64,000 nucleotides of DNA from assembly GCF_001418015.1 (NCBI RefSeq), contig NZ_LIQG01000026.1, positions 806,001-870,000 of the forward strand, written 5' to 3'. The number at the start of each line of letters is the position of its first letter. The first letter of the stretch is position 1. Below the pieces are notes generated by a model. The model had not been told where the DNA came from. It made no database searches and was given only the letters and a program-made list of their open reading frames with translations. The translations under genes and the position numbers were made by a program. Positions 17,436 to 25,948 of this stretch are shown piece by piece. This DNA is from Lacinutrix mariniflava (GTDB lineage: Bacteria > Bacteroidota > Bacteroidia > Flavobacteriales > Flavobacteriaceae).

Positions 17436-19795
17436 TAGCTTAGTGTGCCTCTATAAATTAATATATCTTTTATATCATTAATCAATACTGGATTAATGTA
17501 GAGTTGCGCGTCTTGATTTCGTAATAATACTTTTAAATTTGTTAATCTTTTTAAGCTAGATTTATAGGTGTTTTCAAATTGCAAGCCTACAAAAGATTTT
17601 AATTGTAATTCGTTAATCTCTTTATTTAGAAAAATAAATTTTAGTACAATAATCTCTTCTAAACTAAAAAAGTCTCTAAACTGTAAGTTTTTGTTTAGAT
17701 ATTGCACTTGGTTTTCTTCAATCATGGTGGTGCCATAAGTCCAAGACTGTAATACTTGACCAATATTGTAGCCACATTCTCTTGTTAGTTTAGCCACTTG
17801 TTTTTCTATCTCTTTTTTAGAAAGTGTTTCTTTTTTATCTGAAACTAATATTTTATGAGAAGCACCATGTCTTAATAATAAGGCTTTGTAGATTTCCTCA
17901 AAAGAAGCCTTATTTGTTGTTATGGTTGTGCTAAAGCCTTTAGAGAAAGGTAAACGTTGGTCTAATAGATTTTGCATGTGTTTAGAGAGACTAATAATAA
18001 CTAGCACGTTATTAGATTCAGACTCTATAAACTTTAACAAAGCTCTTGTGTTTTCTAGTAAAGTATGCGTGCTATCCTGCCATAATTCTAAAGCATCAAT
18101 AACCAACAATGGTCTTTCGCCAGATAGGTTTTTCTTAATATTTAAAAGGGCTTCTTGTAAATTGTTTGTAGTTTTAAATTTTCGACCTTTAAAAGAAATA
18201 GTACTATTAATGGTTAAAAAAACAGTGTTCTTTTTAAAATATTTTTGAGAGACAAACTCTAAAAAAGTAGACTTGCCGCTTAATGGTTTCCCATTTAAAA
18301 CGATGGCTTTATTAAAACCATTGTCCCAGTCGGTTTTTGCTTTTACAAAATCGGCTTCAAGCAATGCTCTAGGAATAATAAATAGATCGCCAATAAAGTT
18401 TTTGTTTAAAAATAGTGTGTCGTAATGCGCATTAGCTTCTTTAAACATTCTATAAGAAATACAGGCTATAGATTGGTCTATTATACTTTGGTTAGAAAAT
18501 AAAGCACCGTTTTCGTATTTAGAATTAAAAGAGGCTATTTTTTTAGCAATACTTTTTCGTGCATTAGTAAAAAAGTTACCATGACTATAAGCAAATTGCG
18601 ATAAAGAGGATTGTATAGAAACTTCTAAAAAAGCATCATTATTATAGAGGTGTGTCGCTAGAAATTTAGTGTCAATTTTGGCACTTATTTCATCTGCAAT
18701 TTTAGTAATTTCAACATCATTTTTTGTGAGTGTTTGGTGTGCACTTTTTAATGTTTTTAATTGAGAAGATACAGCTTCTAACGAGTCGTTAGTTTTTTCA
18801 ACTAATAAACTACTTTTTAAATTAAGTAAACTATGGTTAAAAAAAGAGCCCATAGTTGTTTTTTGTTCCCACAAATCAATAAATAGTGGGATAATTTCAT
18901 AGTCAAACCATTTTTTCACGTTTTTATTAAAGTCTATTTGCCTTGTTAGCAATGTGCCATTTTCTGTTGCTATTGGAAATATTGCACTGCTTAAAGGTTT
19001 TGTTTTGTCTTCAAGAATTACTGTAAAATTAGTTTGGGCATCGTTATTATGTTCACGTTCAATAATAGAACGGTCAATCCAGCTTATTAATTCTGGAATT
19101 TCACTAGTTGTTTCCATTTTGCTTATAGATTTAATGGCTTCTCCCATTAAACTTTTAAGTTTTGCAGAGGCTTCTGTGTTTTCTAAAACAGTAGCAACAG
19201 TGTGTTTTCTAATGGAACTAAAAGATTGAATTGCTTTTTGAATAGGCAAATTACTTTTTGTAATATCTTTTAGCTGTGCTTTTATATCTTCAAATTGCTG
19301 ATTGTAAATAGGCCAAGCATTCTTTTTATGCTTGATACTATTAATAAGTTTTTTAGGATATTTAACAGCGTTTATAGCGTCGTTCTCTTCTATTATACGC
19401 TTAATGTTAAATACTGTAGCTTTTAAAAGTAATGCTTTAGAATTATTAAAATGAAGCTCTAAGTCCGTATCATTTACAAGTGCTTCTGTTTTTTTATTCG
19501 CAGCTATTTGTAATTGAAGTAACACATCCCTATGCAGTAGAAATAGATCTTTAAAATGTTCGGAAATAGCATAATGTAATAGGTAAACGTCTTGTTTATT
19601 TACCTCTGTATTATCTTCAACGTGTTTAAATTCCTGGTTAGCGACAGCTTGATAATAAGTAACGACTTCTAAAAAATCTTTAGTTATTATTTTAGAAAGC
19701 CCATCGCTAGAAGTCGCATCTTCTAGTACTTTTTTATAATCTTCTATTTGTTTTATTAAAGCTGTAGAAGAAAATAAATCCAGATCGTTTAGCAT
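17435..19795 (-). CDS. Large P-loop NTPase-domain protein, unknown function
   Basis: A 786-residue, mostly helical protein without membrane spans. Residues 1-490 are helical, with no known domain I recognise. A P-loop NTPase domain follows: Walker A GKPLSGKS at 502-509 and Walker B PLLVIDALELW with D567. After it comes a sensor-like NNVLVIISLSKHMQ segment, then a C-terminal helical, winged-helix-like region (LTRECGYNIGQVLQSWTYG, FFSLEEIIVLKFIFLNKEIN). This layout resembles STAND/AAA-type regulators with a large N-terminal sensor. It is the first gene of a three-gene operon with an MscS-like protein and an antiporter, suggesting it senses or gates ion flux. That link is inferred. The 234-bp upstream region is AT-rich, with no clear promoter match. 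Confidence 0.75.
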   Translation of the reverse strand: MLNDLDLFSSTALIKQIEDYKKVLEDATSSDGLSKIITKDFLEVVTYYQAVANQEFKHVEDNTEVNKQDVYLLHYAISEHFKDLFLLHRDVLLQLQIAANKKTEALVNDTDLELHFNNSKALLLKATVFNIKRIIEENDAINAVKYPKKLINSIKHKKNAWPIYNQQFEDIKAQLKDITKSNLPIQKAIQSFSSIRKHTVATVLENTEASAKLKSLMGEAIKSISKMETTSEIPELISWIDRSIIEREHNNDAQTNFTVILEDKTKPLSSAIFPIATENGTLLTRQIDFNKNVKKWFDYEIIPLFIDLWEQKTTMGSFFNHSLLNLKSSLLVEKTNDSLEAVSSQLKTLKSAHQTLTKNDVEITKIADEISAKIDTKFLATHLYNNDAFLEVSIQSSLSQFAYSHGNFFTNARKSIAKKIASFNSKYENGALFSNQSIIDQSIACISYRMFKEANAHYDTLFLNKNFIGDLFIIPRALLEADFVKAKTDWDNGFNKAIVLNGKPLSGKSTFLEFVSQKYFKKNTVFLTINSTISFKGRKFKTTNNLQEALLNIKKNLSGERPLLVIDALELWQDSTHTLLENTRALLKFIESESNNVLVIISLSKHMQNLLDQRLPFSKGFSTTITTNKASFEEIYKALLLRHGASHKILVSDKKETLSKKEIEKQVAKLTRECGYNIGQVLQSWTYGTTMIEENQVQYLNKNLQFRDFFSLEEIIVLKFIFLNKEINELQLKSFVGLQFENTYKSSLKRLTNLKVLLRNQDAQLYINPVLINDIKDILIYRGTLS

Positions 19796-20029
19796 ATTTT
19801 TCCTTTTTTAATAGTTGTCTAAATTACTTTTTAATAATTTTAGATTTATCGGCAAGTCTTGTTGTATTTAAAATGGTGTTGCCATAAACGAAGATATTAC
19901 TTTTTTTTTGAGCAAAAGACTCTAGTGTTTTGCGTGTATTTTTAAAATATTAAAGATTTTTAAAAGTAATAAGATAGAATTAATTATTTGTTTACACGCT
20001 AATAATAAGATACTTAAATTCTAGGAAGG

Positions 20030-20809
20030 TCACTTTTTATCTGAAGCAATATTTTCCGTTATCATGTTCATTTTAGCAATAGTGGTTTGGTAACCAGTGT
20101 CAAAAAGGGCAGAAGCATGTTTTAAATCGAAAATACCAAACTGGAAAGCACCTTCAATTTCTATAGCAACATCGCATTGTTTAAGACGATGTTCCATAGT
20201 ATTCCAAACGCCTAAATGAAACACACGTTCCGCAATATCTTTTATACCAACAACTTTCTCTTTGTAAACATGCGGGCAAACGCTAATACCAATTATTTTA
20301 TCGCAGGTTTCTTGTAAAGGTTCAATAGGTAAGTTGTTTAACACGCCGCCATCAATATAAACGTCTTTATCAAGTTTTACGGGTTTAAAAAGTAACGGAA
20401 TAGAGCAGGATGCCAATATGGTTTTAATTAAATCTCCCGAAGAGCGTACCTCAAACATGCCCGTGTTTATATTAGTAACACCAATGCTAAGCGGTATTTT
20501 AAGATCTTCGAACGTTTTTGCTTTTAAATGCGTTTTTAAAAAAGCTTCTAAATATTTTAATTCAGTAAGTCCTTTATTGGTAAAACCAATTTTAAATATT
20601 TTTAAAAACGCATGTTCCTTACAAAGCGCTAGCATTTCTAAAGGCGTATAGCCACTACAATAAATAGCACCAATTAATGCACCTGCGCTAGAGCCAGAAA
20701 CCATAGTAGGAAATATATTGTTTTCGTTTAGTGCCTGTAATGCACCAATGTGTGCAGCGCCTCGAGCACCGCCACCAGAAAGTGCTATACCAATATTAGG
20801 AGTATTCAT
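20030..20809 (-). CDS. Patatin-like phospholipase
   Basis: A 259-residue serine esterase of the RssA/patatin type. The glycine-rich oxyanion motif GGGARGAAHIGAL opens the protein, the nucleophile elbow is GSSAG (about residues 40-44), and the catalytic dyad Asp is in YIDGGVLNNLPIEPL. Length is normal for the soluble bacterial class. It has no signal peptide, so it is cytoplasmic or membrane-peripheral. It probably hydrolyses acyl chains of lipids; the substrate is not shown. It is monocistronic, with a patch of repeats just upstream. Confidence 0.92.
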   Translation of the reverse strand: MNTPNIGIALSGGGARGAAHIGALQALNENNIFPTMVSGSSAGALIGAIYCSGYTPLEMLALCKEHAFLKIFKIGFTNKGLTELKYLEAFLKTHLKAKTFEDLKIPLSIGVTNINTGMFEVRSSGDLIKTILASCSIPLLFKPVKLDKDVYIDGGVLNNLPIEPLQETCDKIIGISVCPHVYKEKVVGIKDIAERVFHLGVWNTMEHRLKQCDVAIEIEGAFQFGIFDLKHASALFDTGYQTTIAKMNMITENIASDKK

Positions 20810-20911
20810 TTATAGAGTGTAATAGTTGTAGTAAAATAACGAAATTAAAACCAAAGGTAGTGTTGCAGAAATTTAAAATGGATGGTTGTTATAAAACTTA
20901 GAATTTAATAA

Positions 20912-20950
20912 CAAAAAAAGCCCGAATGCAGAAACTGCAATCGGACTTGT
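20912..20950 (-). terminator. Terminator of the lost YHS paralogue (copy 1)
   Basis: The CCGAATGCA / TGCAATCGG stem with one mismatch and a flanking A7 tract is an imperfect sister of the hairpin at 21092. Confidence 0.6.
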
Positions 20951-21026
20951 AAAAATTAGTTAACCAACTAAAAACTAATTTTTCTTTCTCATAACTATAA
21001 GATTTTCAATTAACAAATCAATAAAT

Positions 21027-21080
21027 TAATCTTCTTTACTAATAGTCTTCCAACCTTGGTCTACTTTTTTTATTAAACCT
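21027..21080 (-). pseudogene. Relic C-terminus of a second YHS gene
   Basis: On the minus strand this reads GLIKKVDQGWKTISKED then stop, against GLIKKADHSWKTIGKED in the intact gene next door: 13 of 17 residues are identical. No upstream coding sequence of that copy remains, because the intact gene's terminator begins immediately. It is the remains of a tandem paralogue removed by deletion. Confidence 0.8.
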
Positions 21081-21091
21081 TACAAATAATT

Positions 21092-21127
21092 AAAAAAGCC
21101 CGAATGCAAAGATGCATTCGGACTTTT
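21092..21127 (-). terminator. Terminator of the YHS gene (copy 2)
   Basis: A perfect CCGAATGCA / TGCATTCGG stem with an AAGA loop is followed on the minus strand by a T-tract, about 65 bp past the YHS gene stop. Confidence 0.8.
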
Positions 21128-21191
21128 TATAAAAAATTAGTTAACCAACTAAAAACTAATTTTCATTTTTTATTACTTATCAATCAATGCG

Positions 21192-21635
21192 TTAATCTTC
21201 TTTGCCAATAGTTTTCCAACTGTGGTCGGCTTTTTTTATTAAACCGTTTACATCTTCTTCTAACCATGATTCTAAGGTGTTATTTCCCCAAGAATTATAG
21301 AATAAATAAAGCTTATTGTCTCTAATTTCAAATGTTTCTGGGTCTATAGAAACCTTCTTTCCTTTTTCGGCAACTGCATAAGCACAATAACCACCGTATT
21401 GAGGGACATACTTATTTGGGTTTGCTTTAAAAGTGTTTAAATGTGTAAGGGATTCAAATTTATATTTTGCACCATCGTGTGTTGTGGTGAAGTCTTTATG
21501 TCCTTCTACTGCTTTGTTATCGAAATAAGAAACCACATCGTAACCTTCTGCTACAAAACCTTTTTTTGTGTTGTAATCTGTTTGTGCTTGGGTTGTTATT
21601 ATTCCGAAGAAAAAAAGATATAGTATATATTTCAT
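21192..21635 (-). CDS. YHS domain-containing exported protein
   Basis: A 147-residue protein with a cleavable signal peptide (MKYILYLFFFGIITTQAQ) and a YHS domain: FVAEGYDVVSYFDNKAVEGH, FESLTHLNTFKANPNKYVPQ, YGGYCAYAVAEKGKKVSIDP. The single Cys of GYCAYA and the YDVVSYF motif are family hallmarks. YHS proteins are thought to bind metal or to act near heavy-metal or haem proteins; the role here is unknown. It is probably periplasmic. A broken second copy of its 3' end lies just downstream. Confidence 0.9.
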   Translation of the reverse strand: MKYILYLFFFGIITTQAQTDYNTKKGFVAEGYDVVSYFDNKAVEGHKDFTTTHDGAKYKFESLTHLNTFKANPNKYVPQYGGYCAYAVAEKGKKVSIDPETFEIRDNKLYLFYNSWGNNTLESWLEEDVNGLIKKADHSWKTIGKED

Positions 21636-21779
21636 GCGATTTTGATTGCTTTTTTATGGTCACATGCTGTTCGCTATTACTATTTTTTTTAGCGATAAAT
21701 TATTAACAGCTTGTTACATATCCAGTTTGTCGAAATATATACGGAGAATTTACAAAGGCGGTTTTATTTTTAGCAGTTT

Positions 21780-22760
21780 TTATAAAACCATGAGGTTGCA
21801 GCCTCTAATATCGCTAGTATCAAAACGTCCAATAATCTCAAAAGAACCGTCTTTATTTACACGACCTAAATCTTGAGTAGCAATAAAGGAGCACGAATTA
21901 ATATTTGCGAGATCGATAACATTAATACCACCAGTTTTTCCGTTGTCTAGTATTGTTAAAGCATCTTCGGTATCGCGTGTAATAATGCGCATCCAATTTG
22001 GGTAATTAAAAACACCATTACCTTTAGAGTAGCCTTGACTTAATAACTCGGTCATGCCATATTCGCTATGTATTGCATTTACACCAAAGCCTGTTTTTAA
22101 AATACCATGTAACTCTTCTCTAATTAGTTCTTTACGTCTGCCTTTCATGCCTCCTGTTTCCATTATAATGGTATTGTTGAGGTTAAAAGTATAGGCTTCA
22201 ACTAAATCTAGCAATGCAAAAGAAACACCAATAAGTAATACTTTTTTTCCGCTGGCATCTAAACGTTTTAAGGTGTCGCTTAACGCGGAAAGATTATCCA
22301 GGTAAAACCCACTTTCTGGGTGGTTAGAGTCTTTAATCAAACTATCTACCATATAAATAAGAGACGAACCTTCGCGCTCTAAATAACTTGGTAGCAATGC
22401 CAAAACAACATAATCTTTAATGTTGCCGTAAAAGGCATTAAAAGCAGTGTTAAAACTGTCTTCGTAAATAGCAAGATCTGTAATATAATGTTTACTAGTT
22501 ATGCTGCCTGTGGTGCCACTACTAGAAAATGTTTTTTTTATATCTTGTTGCGAGCTAATAACACGGTGAGACTTAAAAAACTGAATAGGTAAAAACGGAA
22601 TCTCCCGAATTGTTTCTACAGCGCTAGGATGTTTAAAAAGTAAATCGCAAAAGGAACGATAGACAGGATTGTTTTCAAACTGAAACCTAAAAACTTGCAA
22701 AGCTAAAGCGTTAAACTCGTCTTCGGTTTTAATATTGAAAATTTGGTTTTGGTCTATCAT
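21780..22760 (-). CDS. LuxE-family acyl-protein synthetase-like protein
   Basis: A 326-residue ANL-type adenylating protein with the LuxE domain. The phosphate-binding loop is SSSGTTGSITSKHYI, followed by LIYMVDSLIKDSNHPESGFY, METGGMKGRRKELIREEL and INSEYGMTELLSQGYSKG-like motifs (as HSEYGMTELLSQ). The end, TQDLGRVNKDGSFEIIGRFD, is the usual C-terminal hinge. In luminous bacteria LuxE activates fatty acids for luciferase, but non-luminous Bacteroidota carry this paralogue, often near envelope or polysaccharide genes, and its substrate is unknown. No luxA/luxB is in the window. It is monocistronic. Confidence 0.88.
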   Translation of the reverse strand: MIDQNQIFNIKTEDEFNALALQVFRFQFENNPVYRSFCDLLFKHPSAVETIREIPFLPIQFFKSHRVISSQQDIKKTFSSSGTTGSITSKHYITDLAIYEDSFNTAFNAFYGNIKDYVVLALLPSYLEREGSSLIYMVDSLIKDSNHPESGFYLDNLSALSDTLKRLDASGKKVLLIGVSFALLDLVEAYTFNLNNTIIMETGGMKGRRKELIREELHGILKTGFGVNAIHSEYGMTELLSQGYSKGNGVFNYPNWMRIITRDTEDALTILDNGKTGGINVIDLANINSCSFIATQDLGRVNKDGSFEIIGRFDTSDIRGCNLMVL

Positions 22761-22776
22761 TTTTAAACTTGAAATA

Positions 22777-22784
22777 CAAAAGTA
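22777..22784 (-). promoter_or_regulatory. -7 box of the LuxE-family gene
   Basis: On the minus strand this reads TACTTTTG, 16 bp before the ATG. No clear -33 element. Confidence 0.45.
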
Positions 22785-22787
22785 TAT

Positions 22788-22820
22788 AAAAAGAGCGTTA
22801 CCAATGGCAACGCTCTTTTA
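22788..22820 (-). terminator. Terminator of the T9SS protein gene 22843-23595
   Basis: AAAAAGAGCGTT (22788-22799) pairs with AACGCTCTTTT (22809-22819), the loop holding a CCA/TGG extension. A perfect stem with A- and T-tracts. Confidence 0.8.
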
Positions 22821-22842
22821 AAAAGTATAAAAAAAACAGTAA

Positions 22843-23595
22843 TTATTTAATCACTAATTTTTTTGTAGATGTAGTATTACCTTGAGATAATCTTACCGTG
22901 TAAACACCAGATTTAAGAGCAGAAACGTCTAAACGTTCTGTATTTAAAGTAGTATTAATAACTTGTTTTCCTAAAATATCGAAAACTGAAACTTGTGTTG
23001 CTACATTACTAGCTGTTTTAATGTTAACACTATCCGTTGTTGGGTTTGGAAACATTGAAAACGTTGCTTTCTCGAAATTTTGAGTAGATAATGTTGCTTT
23101 CTCTATCATAGATGAGTTATCTATGTACATTGTAGACGAACCATCAAAACCAGATAAACTTAGAAATCTAAAACCTACTTGTATCGAAGCATTTGCAGCT
23201 TGCGTATAGGTAGTAGAAACTGTTTGCCATTGGTCTGTAATTGTTGGGTCCGAATAGGTTTCAAAGCCATTTACAACTAATGCTACTCTTGCGTCATTAT
23301 CTGTAGATAGATGGTAAACACTTACAGATACATCATATACTTTATCACCTATTACAGTAACACTTTTATTGAGATCTGTGTTTTCAGAATCTGTAGTGGT
23401 TAAATTAACTTTTAATGATTTTGAACCCTCAATAGTAATAGAGCTTTCGGGAGCTGTGCTGTAACCTGTTTCTAGTGTCCATGAATCTGGAGTGTTTCCT
23501 GTAAAGTTTTCGAATCCGGAATTCGAAATAATGTTTTGTGCATTTGTGTAAAAGAGGGAAGTTAATAAAAATCCCAAAAGGTAGATTTTTTTCAT
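22843..23595 (-). CDS. Secreted protein with carbohydrate-binding-like domain and T9SS sorting domain
   Basis: A 250-residue exported protein. The signal peptide ends at TNAQ (about residue 20). Residues 20-165 look like a jelly-roll module of the CBM4/9 type (NIISNSGFENFTGNTPDSWT, then WQTVSTTYTQAANASIQVGF and FDGSSTMYIDNSSM). The type A T9SS tail covers about 175-250 (FSMFPNPTTDSVNIKT, FDILGKQVINTTLNTERLDV, SGVYTVRLSQGNTTSTKKLV). The jelly-roll call is by pattern only. It lies in tandem with the next gene, with a nearly identical sorting domain. Confidence 0.85.
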   Translation of the reverse strand: MKKIYLLGFLLTSLFYTNAQNIISNSGFENFTGNTPDSWTLETGYSTAPESSITIEGSKSLKVNLTTTDSENTDLNKSVTVIGDKVYDVSVSVYHLSTDNDARVALVVNGFETYSDPTITDQWQTVSTTYTQAANASIQVGFRFLSLSGFDGSSTMYIDNSSMIEKATLSTQNFEKATFSMFPNPTTDSVNIKTASNVATQVSVFDILGKQVINTTLNTERLDVSALKSGVYTVRLSQGNTTSTKKLVIK

Positions 23596-23635
23596 AATTG
23601 TTTTATGGTTTAATTAATAGTGCGCGAAAATAGAT

Positions 23636-23673
23636 ATAAAAAAAGGCTGATAAAATATTATCAGCCTTTTTAT
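23636..23673 (-). terminator. Terminator of the T9SS protein gene 23693-24592
   Basis: AAAAAGGCTGATA pairs with TATCAGCCTTTTT around an A/T loop, 20 bp beyond the gene's stop on the minus strand. Confidence 0.8.
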
Positions 23674-23692
23674 TATGTTAAATAAATAGTAA

Positions 23693-24592
23693 TTATTTAA
23701 TCACTAATTTTTTAGTAGTTACAGTGTTACCTTGAGATAATCTTACTGCGTAAACTCCTGCTTTAAGAGAAGATACGTTTAAACGCTGTGCGCTTAAAGT
23801 AGTATTAATAACTTGCTTTCCTAAAATATCGTAAACGGCAACTTGTGTTGCTTCGTTGTTACTTGTTTTAATGTTTACAAAACCATTTGAAGTTGGGTTT
23901 GGGTACATAGAAAAAGTAGTCTTTTCGAAGTTTTGCGTTGAAAGTGTCGTTATTGTAAAGTTACATTGCGTTAATGTTAATATTGCATTATTAGTAGTCC
24001 AATTATCTGGGTTGTTAATTGCAGCTCTTAATTCGTCTACGGTACCTTCAAATGTAGAACAATCGTAAATAGCATTATCTACTTCTGGATTTATAGCAAT
24101 AGAAAAACCAACTAAAGATGCTGGTTGAGCCGATGTAGTTGAGCTAGTAGAATTAGTATCCCAGTTTCCATTCATATGGATTCCAGCATAAAAACCTGTT
24201 TCATCTCCGCCTCCTGGTGTATTGTTAGGATCGTATGCAAATATTTGATCTCCACCACTAGAAAGAAAGAAATTACCATCAGTAAAAATTATACCAGTTG
24301 AAGCATTCCCATTAACATCGTTAATTAAAACTTGTGTTCCAGCAGGTAAAACTGTACCTGGAGATGTCCAAAAAGCAGTTCCTTCATTATCTCTAAATTC
24401 ACCATTTGATTGCCATCCATTCTCAGTAAAATTTATTTGTGTTCCAGCAGGGATATCTACAAAAGTTATAAACGAGAAGCCTTCTGGGCTATCTGAATTA
24501 TAACCAGTAAAAGCAATGTCTCCAGTTTGTAATTGAGCGTTTACGGTTAGCAAACCAGTTAAAGTAAAAAGTAAAGAGTAAATTTTTTTCAT
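23693..24592 (-). CDS. Secreted protein with lamin-tail-like repeat region and T9SS sorting domain
   Basis: A 299-residue exported protein. After a signal peptide ending at VNAQ come residues 20-210 with the GDIAFTGYNSDSPEGFSFIT, DIPAGTQINFTENGW and AGTQVLINDVNG motifs seen in secreted proteins that use this beta-rich domain, often ahead of nucleases or adhesins. The tail (about 225-299) is a type A sorting domain closely matching that of the neighbouring T9SS gene. No enzymatic motif is visible. The -7 box TATATTTG (minus strand) lies at 24620-24627. Confidence 0.82.
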   Translation of the reverse strand: MKKIYSLLFTLTGLLTVNAQLQTGDIAFTGYNSDSPEGFSFITFVDIPAGTQINFTENGWQSNGEFRDNEGTAFWTSPGTVLPAGTQVLINDVNGNASTGIIFTDGNFFLSSGGDQIFAYDPNNTPGGGDETGFYAGIHMNGNWDTNSTSSTTSAQPASLVGFSIAINPEVDNAIYDCSTFEGTVDELRAAINNPDNWTTNNAILTLTQCNFTITTLSTQNFEKTTFSMYPNPTSNGFVNIKTSNNEATQVAVYDILGKQVINTTLSAQRLNVSSLKAGVYAVRLSQGNTVTTKKLVIK

Positions 24593-24619
24593 GTTAAATA
24601 TATTATAGATTAATTAGGC

Positions 24620-24627
24620 CAAATATA
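24620..24627 (-). promoter_or_regulatory. -7 box of the T9SS gene 23693-24592
   Basis: On the minus strand the sequence reads TATATTTG, 28 bp before the ATG. Confidence 0.5.
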
Positions 24628-24671
24628 TGTATAAAAAAGAATGCTGTAAATAAAAACGTACCTTTTAACAA

Positions 24672-25036
24672 TTACTTAATATTGGGTGGTTTAATTACTA
24701 ATTTCTTAGTAGTTGTTGCTTCATTTTGGCTTATTTATAAAACGTAAATGCTACTGTTTAAACTAGAAATATTTAATGCAGTGTTGTTTGCCGTTTGAGG
24801 TATAACTTACTGTCCTAAAGTAGAGAAATTAACCACTTTAATTGGCGTATTTGCAATAGTATTAATAGTTGTAAAACCTGTGTATGTTGCTTCCGGTGAG
24901 TACAGACTATGCAACGGTATTAGCTTCGGTTAAATTTATGGCGGTTGTACCGTAATTAAAATTTTCGGCTAAAGCCTATCTAAAAAAAGTGTTAGTTTGT
25001 TAAAATCACGAATAATAAATAGTAAATTGTTTTCAT
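24672..25036 (-). pseudogene. Degraded T9SS-sorting-domain protein gene
   Basis: On the minus strand ATG 25036 starts a signal-peptide-like MKTIYYLLFVILTN, then a stop follows. The 3' part ends with SIYVL, a stop codon, ISQNEATTTKKLVIKPPNIK and a final TAA at 24672. The end clearly matches the sorting-domain terminus of the two intact neighbours (LSQGNTVTTKKLVIK). Most of the body is missing and several stops interrupt it. It is a third, dead member of this tandem T9SS family. It fills most of the 24593-25264 gap. Confidence 0.8.
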
Positions 25037-25223
25037 GATTATATTAAGGTGAAAGTCTAAAAATAATTTATTGTTTCGTTCTAATATATAGGTAGTTATG
25101 TGTTTGGGTTAACCATTAAATAACGTAAAAATAAAATAATGTGTTGCGTTTGAAGTGAAATTTTTTTCAATGTTATTATAATGTTACTAATTTGTAATTT
25201 TTATAGAAGTATTTTAATATTTT

Positions 25224-25231
25224 TATCTTTG
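25224..25231 (+). promoter_or_regulatory. -7 box of the response regulator operon
   Basis: TATCTTTG, 33 bp before the ATG at 25265. A TTTG at 25191 is too far (29 bp) to be an ideal -33 partner. Confidence 0.5.
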
Positions 25232-25264
25232 GCATGAATAATAATTAATACTAAAACATTTTCA

Positions 25265-25948
25265 ATGAATAAAAAAGACATTAAAATATTACTTGTTGAC
25301 GATGAGCCAGATATTCTAGAAATTGTTGGGTATAATTTATCGCAAGAAGGTTACCAAGTTATTACAGCAAATAACGGTTTAGAAGGCGTTGCAAAAGCTA
25401 AAGCCGAAAAGCCTCAACTTATTGTTTTAGATGTTATGATGCCAGAAATGGATGGTATTGAAGCTTGTGAACTTATTAGAAAGATTCCAGAATTAAAACA
25501 TACAATAATTACTTTTTTAACGGCTAGAGGAGAAGATTATTCTCAGGTTGCAGGTTTCGATGCCGGAGCAGACGATTATATTACCAAACCCATTAAGCCA
25601 AAAGTATTAGTTAGTAAAGTAAAGGCTTTATTAAGACGCTTAAAAACTGAAGATGCTAGTATTCCTGTATTAAAAATTGGAGATATTATTATTAATAGAG
25701 AAGAGTATAAAATATCTATTAAAGGACGAGAAATTATTTTACCAAGAAAGGAGTTCGAATTACTGTCTTTATTAGCATCTAAGCCTGGAAAAGTTTACAA
25801 AAGAGAAGATATTCTTGATAAAGTTTGGGGAAACGATGTTGTTGTTGGAGGAAGAACAATAGATGTGCATATTAGAAAACTTAGAGAAAAAATTGGAGAC
25901 GCCTCTTTTAAAACCGTTAAGGGTGTTGGGTATAAGTTTGTAGAATAA
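25265..25948 (+). CDS. OmpR/PhoB-family response regulator
   Basis: A 227-residue DNA-binding response regulator. The receiver domain has acidic residues D12 and D13, phospho-acceptor D56 (LIVLDVMMPEMDG), and the signature Lys in DDYITKPIKPKVL. The C-terminal winged helix (about 130-227) shows LPRKEFELLSLLASKPGKVY, ILDKVWG and GGRTIDVHIRKLREKIG. It starts the operon with the sensor kinase, which begins right after its stop. By gene order and domain type it resembles PhoB/PhoR, but the signal is not shown. Confidence 0.93.
   Translation: MNKKDIKILLVDDEPDILEIVGYNLSQEGYQVITANNGLEGVAKAKAEKPQLIVLDVMMPEMDGIEACELIRKIPELKHTIITFLTARGEDYSQVAGFDAGADDYITKPIKPKVLVSKVKALLRRLKTEDASIPVLKIGDIIINREEYKISIKGREIILPRKEFELLSLLASKPGKVYKREDILDKVWGNDVVVGGRTIDVHIRKLREKIGDASFKTVKGVGYKFVE

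Larger units (their letters stand above)
20810..21191. other. Intergenic region built from a duplicated 3' gene end and terminator
   Basis: The stretch consists mainly of two direct copies (about 20912-21080 and 21091-21246) of the same block: a terminator hairpin, a TTAGTT/AACTAA inverted repeat, then the reverse-strand last codons of a YHS gene. The second copy is the true end of the gene at 21192-21635. Confidence 0.8.

Noticed and set aside
21780-22760. LuxE-family gene as a bioluminescence locus
   Set aside because: No luxA, luxB, luxC or luxD is present, and non-luminous Bacteroidota carry this paralogue.
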